DNA of 64,000 nucleotides from NCBI RefSeq assembly GCF_001667265.1, contig NZ_LZHW01000113.1:1-64000 (forward strand). Direction: 5' to 3'. Within the stretch, counting starts at the first letter, position 1. Every line of letters starts with the position of its first letter. Made by a program: the position numbers and the translations under genes. The DNA comes from Mycobacterium sp. ACS4331. Its GTDB lineage: Bacteria; Actinomycetota; Actinomycetes; Mycobacteriales; Mycobacteriaceae. Positions 23,846-31,782 of this stretch are shown piece after piece. The notes beneath the pieces were generated by a model. The model saw only the letters and a list, made by a program, of their open reading frames with translations, did not search any database and was not told the origin of the DNA.

Positions 23846-25433
23846 CGTCGGCAGCCTCAACCGGCTTGTCGACAACAGCGGTCTCAGTGGTCAGGACCAT
23901 GCGGGCCACCGAGGCGGCATTGAGCACCGCCGACCGGGTCACCTTGACCGGGTCGATGACGCCGTCGGCCACCAGGTCGCCGTACTCCAGCGTCGCGGCG
24001 TTGAGGCCGTGATTCGCGGGCAGTTCACCGACCTTGTTGACCACGACGGAGCCGTCGAGACCGGCGTTCGTGGCGATCCAGAACAGCGGCGCGCTCAGGG
24101 CGGTGGCGAACACGTCGACACCGACAGCCTCGTCACCCGACAGCGACGACCGAAGATCGGCCAGCACCTTGCGGGCCTGAACCAGCGCGGAACCGCCGCC
24201 GGCCACGATGCCCTCCTCGACCGCGGCCTTGGCCGCAGCGACCGCGTCTTCGACACGGTGCTTGCGCTCCTTGAGCGCGGTCTCGGTGGCGGCGCCGACC
24301 TTGATGACCGCCACGCCGCCGGCCAGCTTGGCCAACCGCTCCTCGAGCTTCTCCCGATCCCAGTCGGAGTCGGTGGTCTCGATCTCGGCACGCAGCTGAG
24401 CCGCGCGCCCCTTGACGGCCTCTTCGGATCCGCCGCCGTCGACGATCACGGTGTCATCCTTGCTGACGACGACTCGTCGGGCGGTGCCGAGCACGTCGAG
24501 GCCGGCCTCACGCAGCACCAGGCCCACGTCGGGGTTGACCACCTGCGCGCCGGTGACGATCGCGAGATCCTCGAGGAACGCCTTGCGACGATCGCCGAAG
24601 AACGGTGCCTTGACCGCAACGGCCTTCAGCGTCTTGCGGATCGCGTTGACGACGAGCGTGGACAGCGCCTCACCCTCGACGTCCTCGGCGACGATCAGAA
24701 GCGGCTTGCCCGACTCGGCGACCTTCTCCAGCAGCGGAAGAAGATCCGGCAGCGAGCTGATCTTGTCGCGGTGCAGCAGCACGAGCGCGTCCTCGAGAAC
24801 GGCTTCCTGCGAGTCGAAGTCGGTGACGAAGTAGGCCGACAGGAAGCCCTTGTCGAATCCGACGCCGTCGGTGATCTCGAGTTCGGTGTTCAGCGTTGAG
24901 GACTCCTCGATGCTGACAACCCCGTCGGCGCCGACCTTGGTCATGGCCTCGCCGACCAGTTCGCCGACCTCTTCGTCACGCGAAGAGACGGTGGCGACCT
25001 GAGCGATCGAGGTCTTGCCCTCGACAGGCGTGGCCGCGGCGAGCAGCGCCTCAGAGACGGCGTCGGCGGCCTTGCCGATGCCCGAACCGAGGGCGATCGG
25101 GTTGGCGCCCGCCGCGACGTTGCGCAGACCGGCCTTGATGATGGCCTGGGCGAGCACGGTCGCGGTGGTGGTGCCGTCACCGGCGACATCGTTGGTCTTG
25201 GTCGCAACCGACTTGACCAGCTGAGCGCCCAGGTTCTCGAACGGATCCTCGAGATCGATGTCCCGGGCGATGGTCACACCGTCGTTGGTGACGGTGGGAC
25301 CGCCGAAAGCCTTGGCCAGCACGACGTGCCGGCCCCGCGGGCCCAGGGTGACCTTGACCGCGTCGGCGAGCTTGTCGACGCCGACCTCCATGGCGCGACG
25401 CGCAGTTTCGTTGAATTCAATCTGCTTGCTCAT
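23808..25433 (-). CDS. groEL1: 60-kDa chaperonin GroEL1 with histidine-rich tail
   Basis: This 541-residue group I chaperonin carries the ATP-binding motifs (VTLGPRGR; NDGVTIARDI; AGDGTTTATVLA near 85). It ends in the His-rich tail (DDGHGHGHHGHAH) typical of mycobacterial GroEL1, in place of the Gly-Met tail of the housekeeping GroEL2. In M. smegmatis GroEL1 is linked to mycolate synthesis during biofilm growth and the tail binds metals. It follows groES by 85 bp. Its 3' end is the insertion point of the island, and the Bxb1-type phage attachment site is also within this gene. Confidence 0.97.
   Translation of the reverse strand: MSKQIEFNETARRAMEVGVDKLADAVKVTLGPRGRHVVLAKAFGGPTVTNDGVTIARDIDLEDPFENLGAQLVKSVATKTNDVAGDGTTTATVLAQAIIKAGLRNVAAGANPIALGSGIGKAADAVSEALLAAATPVEGKTSIAQVATVSSRDEEVGELVGEAMTKVGADGVVSIEESSTLNTELEITDGVGFDKGFLSAYFVTDFDSQEAVLEDALVLLHRDKISSLPDLLPLLEKVAESGKPLLIVAEDVEGEALSTLVVNAIRKTLKAVAVKAPFFGDRRKAFLEDLAIVTGAQVVNPDVGLVLREAGLDVLGTARRVVVSKDDTVIVDGGGSEEAVKGRAAQLRAEIETTDSDWDREKLEERLAKLAGGVAVIKVGAATETALKERKHRVEDAVAAAKAAVEEGIVAGGGSALVQARKVLADLRSSLSGDEAVGVDVFATALSAPLFWIATNAGLDGSVVVNKVGELPANHGLNAATLEYGDLVADGVIDPVKVTRSAVLNAASVARMVLTTETAVVDKPVEAADDGHGHGHHGHAH
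23859..23906. other. Bxb1-like attB site within groEL1
   Basis: Compared with my recollection of the 48-bp M. smegmatis attB of phage Bxb1, this segment agrees at 40 of 48 positions, including the central GCGGTCTC that contains the GT crossover. It may be a usable serine-integrase site. The differences argue against the M. smegmatis mc2 155 reference. Confidence 0.5.
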
Positions 25434-25518
25434 AAATGTCTTTCGCTAGGACGCGCGCCGCCCCGGGCATCACCTGAGCGAATGCACGCGGGGATGACCG
25501 GGGCGGAACACGAGTCGC

Positions 25519-25821
25519 TTACTTGGAGACGACAGCCAGCACGTCGCGAGCCGACAGGATCAGGTACTCCTCGCCGTTGTACTTGATCTCGGTGCCGCCG
25601 TACTTGCTGTAGATGACGACGTCGCCCTCGGACACGTCCAGGGGAATCCGCTTCTCGCCATCCTCATCCCAGCGGCCGGGGCCAACTGCGACGACGGTGC
25701 CTTCCTGCGGCTTCTCCTTGGCGGTGTCGGGGATGACCAGACCCGACGCGGTCGTGGTCTCGGCCTCGTTGGCCTGAACGAGGATCTTGTCCTCGAGTGG
25801 CTTGATGTTCACGCTCGCCAC
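25519..25821 (-). CDS. groES: 10-kDa co-chaperonin GroES
   Basis: This 100-residue GroES matches mycobacterial Cpn10 (IKPLEDKILVQANEAETTT; YLILSARDVLAVV). The mobile loop is at about 15-35. It caps GroEL in the folding cycle. GTG 25821 has an AAGGGG-type ribosome site. The transcript from the CIRCE promoter would have a leader of about 100 nt. It is the first gene of the groES-groEL1 operon. Confidence 0.97.
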   Translation of the reverse strand: MASVNIKPLEDKILVQANEAETTTASGLVIPDTAKEKPQEGTVVAVGPGRWDEDGEKRIPLDVSEGDVVIYSKYGGTEIKYNGEEYLILSARDVLAVVSK

Positions 25822-25921
25822 GATTGGAGCCCCTTCACTTATAGGTGTGTGTTTTCGGCAGTGGTCCGTGCCCTCGCGCCGTCGTCGCGGGTGCCGACAC
25901 CAGGGCGGGTCCGACTGCCGC

Positions 25922-25955
25922 CTAGCACTCTATACATGAGAGTGCTAGCACTCAA
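25922..25955 (-). promoter_or_regulatory. CIRCE operators and groES-groEL1 promoter
   Basis: CTAGCACTC-N9-GAGTGCTAG (25922-25948) is a classical CIRCE site for HrcA. A further half-site makes a second overlapping palindrome GAGTGCTAGCACTC (25940-25953). On the minus strand TTGAGT (25955-25950) and TAGAGT (25932-25927), 17 bp apart, form the promoter inside the operators. Confidence 0.85.
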
Positions 25956-26066
25956 GGGTGGGATGGCGCTTATGTGGACCTTGATCGCTCCGGGCGAAAC
26001 GTGCCGGAGCCGACGGCCTCCGGCGGCCGCCCATCGAGGCGGACTTGTCGGTGGGTGGTGGCACTA

Positions 26067-26082
26067 TAGAACACATGTTCGA
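26067..26082. promoter_or_regulatory. LexA/SOS box overlapping the HNH gene start
   Basis: TAGAACACATGTTCGA fits the mycobacterial SOS box TCGAAC-N4-GTTCGA with one mismatch. It includes the ATG at 26075, so bound LexA would block the gene directly. Confidence 0.7.
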
Positions 26083-27643
26083 TCAGGGGATGGTGGGGCC
26101 TGCCGCGGTCGGCGGCCTCGACGATGCCGCCCTGGTCGATGCCCTGGTGGAGTGGAATCGGGCGGTCAACGCCGCCGAGGCCCGCCGACTGGCCGTGGTC
26201 GCCGAGATGGGCCGCCGCAGCCAGAAGTACTCCCACCTCAGGCGGTGTGCCGTCGATGACTGGGATGCGGTCACCGCGCAGATCTCGTGTGCGCTGAACA
26301 TGGGGCACGGGCGGGCCGAGACGCTGCTCGACACCGCGGTGCTGCTGCGGGATCGCTACCCGCAGATCGCGGCACTGTTCATGGCCGGGCGGATCGGGGC
26401 GCGCACGGTGGCGCTGATCGAGGACCGCACCCGCCTGGTCGACGCCGCCACCGCGGCCCAACTCGATGCGGTGTTCGCCGCCGATGCCGAAGACTGGGAG
26501 GCGCTGTCCTGGTACAAGTTGGAGCAGGCCATCGACACCTGGATCCAGCGCCACGACCCGGCCGCGGTGCGCCGGGCGCGCCGCACCCTGCGTTCCCGGT
26601 ATTTCACCGTCGGAGACCCGGTCAACGACGAACCCGGCGCCACCCATGTGCGCGGCCGACTCGACACCGTCAACGCCCAGCTGTTCGACCAACGGCTCAC
26701 AGTGATGATCGCCGGGGTGTGCCCGGACGATCCCCGCACCCTGGATCAACTCCGCTCCGACGCCATCGGGGCCCTCGGTGCCGGGGTGTGGCACCTGGCC
26801 TGCCGCTGCGGCAACCCCGACTGCCCCGCCACCGCCCCGGACGCGGCCGCCACCAGCGTCGTCGTGCACATCGTCACCGACACCGGGGTGCTGGCCGAAC
26901 CCGTCGACCCCGAACTCGACGGCCCGGACCCGGACGCCGACGGCAACTCAGACACTGACCCCGGCGCCACCGACGAGTCGACGGAGGATTCAGAGGAGCC
27001 GGATGAGCAGCCCGGGGAGGAACCCCTGGCGCCCGCCGCGTCCGCCCGCCGCTCGCCCGGAGTCATCCCCGGCATCCGCAACGGCGTCGTCCCCGCACCG
27101 CTGCTGGCCGGCTTGATCGCCCAGGGCGCCCACATCCGGTTCGTCGGCATGCCCGACACCACCCCCGAACCGCGGTACCGGCCCTCGACGGCGCTGCAGC
27201 GGTTCGTCCGCGCCCGGGATCTGACGTGCCGGTGGCCCGGCTGCGACAAACCCGCCGAGGCCGCCGACATCGACCACACCACTCCCTGGCCGGCCGGGGC
27301 GACCCATCCGTCGAACACCAAATGCAACTGCCGCCGCCATCACCTGATCAAGACCTTCGTCGACGGGTTCACCGACCAACAGTCCCCCGACGGCACAGTC
27401 GTGCTCACCACCCCGACGGGGCATCGCTACACCACCACACCGTTCGGGGCGTTCCTGTTCCCCGGCCTGCGCGTCGACACCGGTCCAGCACCCTCAGGGC
27501 CACCGAACCCAACCCACCCCGGCAAGCTGTTGATGATGCCCGCGCGCAAGCAGACCCGCGCCCAAACCCGGCAACGCCAGATCAACGCCGAACGCCGACG
27601 CAACCAAACCGACCTCGAACTCGAACAGCCACCACCGTTCTGA
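26075..27643 (+). CDS. DUF222/HNH endonuclease (13E12 repeat family) protein
   Basis: This 522-residue protein is of the mycobacterial 13E12 repeat family. A DUF222 domain covers about residues 20-300 and an acidic Asp/Glu-rich linker about 290-325. A C-terminal HNH nuclease domain (about 375-440) shows the zinc cysteines and catalytic histidine pattern (LTCRWPGCDKPAEAADIDHT; CNCRRHH). ATG 26075 is chosen because it sits within the LexA box, as in DNA-damage-inducible family members of M. tuberculosis; GTG 26045 is the alternative. These genes are dispersed in multiple copies, so this may be a mobile insertion upstream of groES. Confidence 0.88.
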   Translation: MFDQGMVGPAAVGGLDDAALVDALVEWNRAVNAAEARRLAVVAEMGRRSQKYSHLRRCAVDDWDAVTAQISCALNMGHGRAETLLDTAVLLRDRYPQIAALFMAGRIGARTVALIEDRTRLVDAATAAQLDAVFAADAEDWEALSWYKLEQAIDTWIQRHDPAAVRRARRTLRSRYFTVGDPVNDEPGATHVRGRLDTVNAQLFDQRLTVMIAGVCPDDPRTLDQLRSDAIGALGAGVWHLACRCGNPDCPATAPDAAATSVVVHIVTDTGVLAEPVDPELDGPDPDADGNSDTDPGATDESTEDSEEPDEQPGEEPLAPAASARRSPGVIPGIRNGVVPAPLLAGLIAQGAHIRFVGMPDTTPEPRYRPSTALQRFVRARDLTCRWPGCDKPAEAADIDHTTPWPAGATHPSNTKCNCRRHHLIKTFVDGFTDQQSPDGTVVLTTPTGHRYTTTPFGAFLFPGLRVDTGPAPSGPPNPTHPGKLLMMPARKQTRAQTRQRQINAERRRNQTDLELEQPPPF

Positions 27644-27654
27644 GCCGGCCGGGG

Positions 27655-28104
27655 TCAGTCCTGACTGAACTGCCTCGGATCGATCAGCAGGTGATCGGAC
27701 ACGTCGCCGATCATCTCGATCGCCACGGTGCGCGCGGTGAAGTACCACCCGTCGCCGTCACGGGCGAACGTGTCGGCGTAGCGACCCACGACGATCGGCT
27801 GCAACGGCACCGTCGAAGTCTGCTGCACCACACAGAATGTCGACCGCGCCGAGGCGGTGTCCCCGGACACCGAGACGATGGGATTGAGCACCAGATGCCG
27901 CGTCCGCGGGGTGTTGCCGAAGTCCGGAAAGCGCCGGGTGGTACTGGCGAACAGCGAGGCAATGGGTTGGGCCCCGGTGACCCCCATGAACGAACCGCGG
28001 CCCAGCAGCACACCGACGCCGTCGAAGTCACCGGCGTCGATCAGCTCGGCATAGCGATACAGCAGTTCGGTGATGGCCATCCGATCGGCCACCACCGCAC
28101 TCAT
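27655..28104 (-). CDS. SnoaL/NTF2-like small protein coupled to tsaD
   Basis: This 149-residue alpha+beta-barrel protein has the SnoaL-like pattern (ITELLYRYAELIDAGDFDGV; RTRHLVLNPIVSVSGDTASA; GRYADTFARDGDGWYFTART). Such folds include hydratases, isomerases and binding proteins, and the active-site residues cannot be assigned. Its ATG overlaps the tsaD stop (ATGA), so it is translated with the t6A operon, although no t6A role is known for this family. Confidence 0.85.
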   Translation of the reverse strand: MSAVVADRMAITELLYRYAELIDAGDFDGVGVLLGRGSFMGVTGAQPIASLFASTTRRFPDFGNTPRTRHLVLNPIVSVSGDTASARSTFCVVQQTSTVPLQPIVVGRYADTFARDGDGWYFTARTVAIEMIGDVSDHLLIDPRQFSQD

Positions 28105-29126
28105 GCGACCTGACTCTGAACGACGGGCAGGCCGGGATCGCTGGCGACACCCAGCGGCGACGCGGGCGCACCGGCGGCCAGAAGATGCGCCGCGAACGAC
28201 GCGATCATCGCCCCGTTGTCGGTGCACAGCCGCGGCCTGGGCACGCGGAGCGTGATACCGGCGGCGGTGCAACGCTCTTCGGCCAGTTCGCGCAGCCGAG
28301 AGTTCGCGGCCACCCCGCCCGCGATGATCAGAGTCGAGACACCCAGGTCGGTGGCGGCGCGAACGGCCTTGCGGGTCAGCACATCGGCGACGGCCTCCTG
28401 GAAACCCGCTGCGACATCAGCGGGCCGGGCATCGGGATGGCGTTCCATATGCCGCGCGACGGCGGTCTTGAGCCCGGAGAAGCTGAACGCGTAGGGATCA
28501 TCGCGCGGTCCGGTCATCCCGCGCGGGAAGACGATGGCATTCGGGTCACCGGTGCGGGCAAGCTCATCGAGCACCCTCCCGCCCGGATACCCCAGCCCCA
28601 ACAACCGAGCCACCTTGTCGTACGCCTCCCCCGCGGCGTCGTCGACGGTGGTGCCCAACTCGACGATGGGCTGCCCCAGCGAACGCACATGCAGCAGGTG
28701 AGTATGCCCACCGGACACCAGCAGTCCCACGCTCTCGGGCAACGGGCCGTGGTCGTAGACGTCGGCGGCCAGATGACCGCCCAGGTGGTTCACGGCGTAG
28801 AACGGCACGTCCCAGGCCGCGGCGTAGGCCTTGGCCGCGGCAACCCCGACCAACAGCGCACCGGCCAACCCGGGGCCGATGGTCGCCGCCACGACATCCG
28901 GACGCGAGACGCCCGCCGTCGCGAGCGCGCGCCGCATGGTCGGCCCCAGCGCCTCGAGGTGCGCACGGGACGCGATCTCAGGCACCACCCCGCCGAAGCG
29001 GGAGTGCTCGTCGACGCTGGAGGCCACCTCGTCGGCAAGAAGCGTCACGGTGCCATCGGGGCCCAGTCGCGCGACACCGACACCGGTTTCGTCACAGGAA
29101 CTTTCGATCGCCAGGATGACGGTCAT
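28101..29126 (-). CDS. tsaD: tRNA N6-adenosine threonylcarbamoyltransferase TsaD
   Basis: TsaD transfers the threonylcarbamoyl group to A37 of ANN-decoding tRNAs. The 341-residue protein shows the Kae1/Gcp metal-binding signature (HLGGHLAADVYDHG with the two His at about 117 and 121), ASNH-type sugar kinase core and C-terminal GGVAANSRLRE and CTDNGAMIA motifs. It overlaps rimI by 4 nt and the SnoaL-like gene by 4 nt in a tight operon with tsaE and tsaB. Confidence 0.97.
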   Translation of the reverse strand: MTVILAIESSCDETGVGVARLGPDGTVTLLADEVASSVDEHSRFGGVVPEIASRAHLEALGPTMRRALATAGVSRPDVVAATIGPGLAGALLVGVAAAKAYAAAWDVPFYAVNHLGGHLAADVYDHGPLPESVGLLVSGGHTHLLHVRSLGQPIVELGTTVDDAAGEAYDKVARLLGLGYPGGRVLDELARTGDPNAIVFPRGMTGPRDDPYAFSFSGLKTAVARHMERHPDARPADVAAGFQEAVADVLTRKAVRAATDLGVSTLIIAGGVAANSRLRELAEERCTAAGITLRVPRPRLCTDNGAMIASFAAHLLAAGAPASPLGVASDPGLPVVQSQVA

Positions 29127-29599
29127 TCGGCACCTCCGAGGTCGAGACGCATCGTGTAGGCGTCGGCACCACTGCCCGGGTAGTACCGCTTGCGCAGTCC
29201 GATCGTGGCGAACCCGACACTCTCGTACAGGCCGATCGCCGCGGCATTGTCGGTGCGGACCTCCAGGAAGACCGAACCGTCGCCGGCGAACGCCAGCAGG
29301 TCGTCGAGCAGCCTGCGACCGATCCCCCGGCCATGGAAGGCGGGGTCGACGCCGATGGTGTGCACCTCATGCTCGAACGGCGGGGTCCTGCCCAGACGGG
29401 AGATCCCCGCGTATCCCACCAGCACGCCGTCGATACGGGCGGCGACATAGTGATTGTGCGGGGACTCCAGCGCCTGCCGGAACGCCTTGGCGGGCCAGGG
29501 ATCATCGCCGACGAACAGCTGCGCCTCCAACTCCGCGCACCGATCGGCGTCGCGGAACGTCAGCGGCTCGATCACGACGGCCTCGGTGCGCCCCGTCAT
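29123..29599 (-). CDS. rimI: ribosomal protein S18 N-acetyltransferase family protein RimI
   Basis: This 158-residue GNAT acetyltransferase has the acetyl-CoA P-loop-like motif (FHGRGIGRRLLDDLL, about 85-100) and the NAAAIGLYESVGF motif near 120. RimI acetylates the N-terminus of S18 in E. coli; mycobacterial RimI has broader peptide specificity. It is encoded between tsaB and tsaD with 4-nt ATGA overlaps on both sides, the arrangement seen in M. tuberculosis. Confidence 0.93.
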   Translation of the reverse strand: MTGRTEAVVIEPLTFRDADRCAELEAQLFVGDDPWPAKAFRQALESPHNHYVAARIDGVLVGYAGISRLGRTPPFEHEVHTIGVDPAFHGRGIGRRLLDDLLAFAGDGSVFLEVRTDNAAAIGLYESVGFATIGLRKRYYPGSGADAYTMRLDLGGAE

Positions 29600-30234
29600 G
29601 CCAACCCTCGCTCGGCCAGCGTCTTGGCATCGGGCCTGCGAAGATACAGCGGCACCAGAGGCTCGGGCTCGGAATCCCAGTCCTTCACCGCGGCAACCAG
29701 TCCCAGCGACGACGGATACTCCGGTCCGATGACCTCACCCGGGAACAGTGCGGCCTGCGCCGCCGTCCCCGCCACCGCCGTCACACCGTCGACCGGCACA
29801 TCGGCGGGCGCGGCCACGGCGGGACCGTCCACGCGCAGGCCATCGCGATACCGCGCCCAGTACACCTCTTTCCGCCGCGCGTCGGTGACCACCAGGACGT
29901 CGCGGGAGATCTGTCCGCCGATGCCGTCCAGGCTGCACACCCCGAACACCGGGATCGACAACGCATGCCCGAAGGCCGCGGCGGTCGCCATCCCGACCCG
30001 CAGGCCCGTGAACGGCCCCGGACCGCAACCCACGACCACCGCGCCCAGATCGGCCATCGTCAGTTGCGCATCAGCAAGGGCGCCAAGCACATTGGGCGTC
30101 AGCGTTTCGGCATGCGCGCGCGGATCAACGGTGACCCGTTCACCGAGCAGCACCGCGTCACCCGCACCGCGCGACACGATGCCCGCGGTGACCGCGGGTG
30201 TCGCCGTGTCGATCACCAGGACCACAGCCGTCAC
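29596..30234 (-). CDS. tsaB: tRNA threonylcarbamoyladenosine biosynthesis protein TsaB
   Basis: This 212-residue TsaD paralogue has lost enzymatic metal ligands and serves as the scaffold of the TsaBDE complex. The N-terminal ASKHA motif VLVIDTATPAVTAG and the VVGCGPGPFTGLRVGMA segment (about 65-82) are typical. GTG 30234 is chosen because it overlaps the tsaE stop as GTGA; a GTG 18 nt upstream is possible but less economical. Confidence 0.94.
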   Translation of the reverse strand: MTAVVLVIDTATPAVTAGIVSRGAGDAVLLGERVTVDPRAHAETLTPNVLGALADAQLTMADLGAVVVGCGPGPFTGLRVGMATAAAFGHALSIPVFGVCSLDGIGGQISRDVLVVTDARRKEVYWARYRDGLRVDGPAVAAPADVPVDGVTAVAGTAAQAALFPGEVIGPEYPSSLGLVAAVKDWDSEPEPLVPLYLRRPDAKTLAERGLA

Positions 30235-30701
30235 GTCGTACTCCAAGTCCACGTCGCGGTCCGCACCTCAGAGTCCGCGGCACGATCCAGCCGGATGTCG
30301 AGGTGATGGTCGGACAGCCGCTCGGCCAAGCCCTCACCCCATTCGACCACCACCACGGCATCGTCGAGGTCGGTGTCGAGATCCAAGGAGTCCAACTCCC
30401 CGAGCAGGTCGGCGGCCGCATGGTCGAGCAGGCGGTACACATCGACGTGCACCAGGGCGGGCCTGCCGTCCCGGCGGGCCCGGTGCAGGCGGGCCAACAC
30501 GAAGGTCGGGGACGTGATCGGGCCGTCGACGTCCATGGCCTCGGCGATGCCCTTGGTCAGGACGGTCTTGCCCGCGCCCAGCGGACCGGACAGCACCACC
30601 ACGTCACCGGCGCGCAACTGCGCACCGAGTTCGCGCCCCAGCGCCAGCGTGTCCTCGGCGGTGACCAGGGTCGCCGTGCCCGACCGATCGGACTCAGCCA
30701 C
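30231..30701 (-). CDS. tsaE: tRNA threonylcarbamoyladenosine biosynthesis ATPase TsaE
   Basis: This 156-residue P-loop ATPase of the t6A complex shows Walker A GPLGAGKTVLTKG (about 39-51), followed by SPTFVLARLH and the HVDVYRL segment containing the Asp of the active site. It provides ATP hydrolysis to reset TsaD. GTG 30701 overlaps the upstream alpha/beta-hydrolase gene by 8 nt. Confidence 0.95.
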   Translation of the reverse strand: MAESDRSGTATLVTAEDTLALGRELGAQLRAGDVVVLSGPLGAGKTVLTKGIAEAMDVDGPITSPTFVLARLHRARRDGRPALVHVDVYRLLDHAAADLLGELDSLDLDTDLDDAVVVVEWGEGLAERLSDHHLDIRLDRAADSEVRTATWTWSTT

Positions 30702-31782
30702 GGGACCGGACCCGCTCGCGCAATCGCCTTGTCATGGCCACCAGCCTGCTCGGTGTCGCCCGTTCCACCAAACCGATCAGCGCGTCGTTGATCAGATCGG
30801 GTTGTTCCATCTGTACCAGATGGCCCGCGCCGCCGATGATCAGCAGTTCGGACTTGGGCAGGACGTCGGCCATATCGGCAGCGTGCTCGGGGGTGGTCAG
30901 CACGTCCGCGGACCCGCAGGCGACCAGCGTCTCCAGTGGCTCCAGGGTGCGCAGACCCTCCCACTCGTCGTGGACTCCGAGTGCATGCAGGAAGCCCACC
31001 ATGGTCTTGACCGGCGTCGCGTGGATCATCTCCTCGGCGTAGCGGGCCACGGTCGGGCTGACCAGGGCGTCCCCGAAGGAGGCGGCCTGCAGGATCGGCG
31101 CCAGCACGGCCCGCACCGCGCCGCGCCCGCGGTGCAGCAGGTTCGGGGCGTAGCGGGTCGCGAACCGGGCCGCCTCCAGCGCCGGGTTCTGCAGGATCTC
31201 ACCCAGGGGTGACCGCGAAAGGCCTTCTCCCGCAGAGGAGATGATCGCGGCCCCGACGATGTGGGTGCCGTACTGCTCGGGGAACTGCCGGGCATGCGAC
31301 AGCACCGTCATGCCGCCCATCGAATGCCCCACCAGGATCACCGATCCGCGCGGAGCCAGCAGGGTCAGCACCGTCTCGAGGTCCTTGCCGAGCTGTTCGA
31401 CGGTGTAGGTCTTGTAGGACGCGATCCCGGACTGCCCGTGGCCCCGCTGGTCGTAGAAGACCATGCGCACCTGGTCGCCCCACACCTCGGCCAGCGCACG
31501 GCGCTGAAAGTGGAAGGCGCCCATGTTCATACAGAATCCGTGGGCGAACACCACGGTCACCGCGGCATCGGCCGGGCCGACCTCGCGGACCGCGAGATCG
31601 ACACCGTCGGGGGTGGTCACCACCGAACTGCGGTCGCCGGCGAAGACGCCGAAATCCTCACCGGCCCAGCGATCCTCCCGGCGCGCCCGGCCCGCGACCG
31701 AGCGCGCGGTCGAGGCGCCCGCGACCGCGCCCACGGTGCCCAGCCCTGCCAGACCGGCCAGCCACCGGCGCCGTGCGCTCAT
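30694..31782 (-). CDS. alpha/beta hydrolase, membrane-anchored or exported
   Basis: This 362-residue protein has a basic N-terminus and hydrophobic stretch (RRRWLAGLAGLGTVGAVAGA) that acts as anchor or signal. It continues as a classical alpha/beta hydrolase: oxyanion HGFCMNMG near 85, nucleophile elbow VGHSMGGM (Ser about 167), and a late Asp/His pair (SADVLTTPEHA; GGAGHLVQME). The substrate is not evident; an ester or peptide is possible. ATG 31782 overlaps the alr stop as ATGA. The homologue occupies the same place between alr and tsaE in other mycobacteria. Confidence 0.88.
   Translation of the reverse strand: MSARRRWLAGLAGLGTVGAVAGASTARSVAGRARREDRWAGEDFGVFAGDRSSVVTTPDGVDLAVREVGPADAAVTVVFAHGFCMNMGAFHFQRRALAEVWGDQVRMVFYDQRGHGQSGIASYKTYTVEQLGKDLETVLTLLAPRGSVILVGHSMGGMTVLSHARQFPEQYGTHIVGAAIISSAGEGLSRSPLGEILQNPALEAARFATRYAPNLLHRGRGAVRAVLAPILQAASFGDALVSPTVARYAEEMIHATPVKTMVGFLHALGVHDEWEGLRTLEPLETLVACGSADVLTTPEHAADMADVLPKSELLIIGGAGHLVQMEQPDLINDALIGLVERATPSRLVAMTRRLRERVRSRG

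Noticed and set aside
26083..27424. Several minus-strand frames opposite the HNH gene
   Set aside because: No protein-like composition; the plus strand has a full DUF222-HNH protein.
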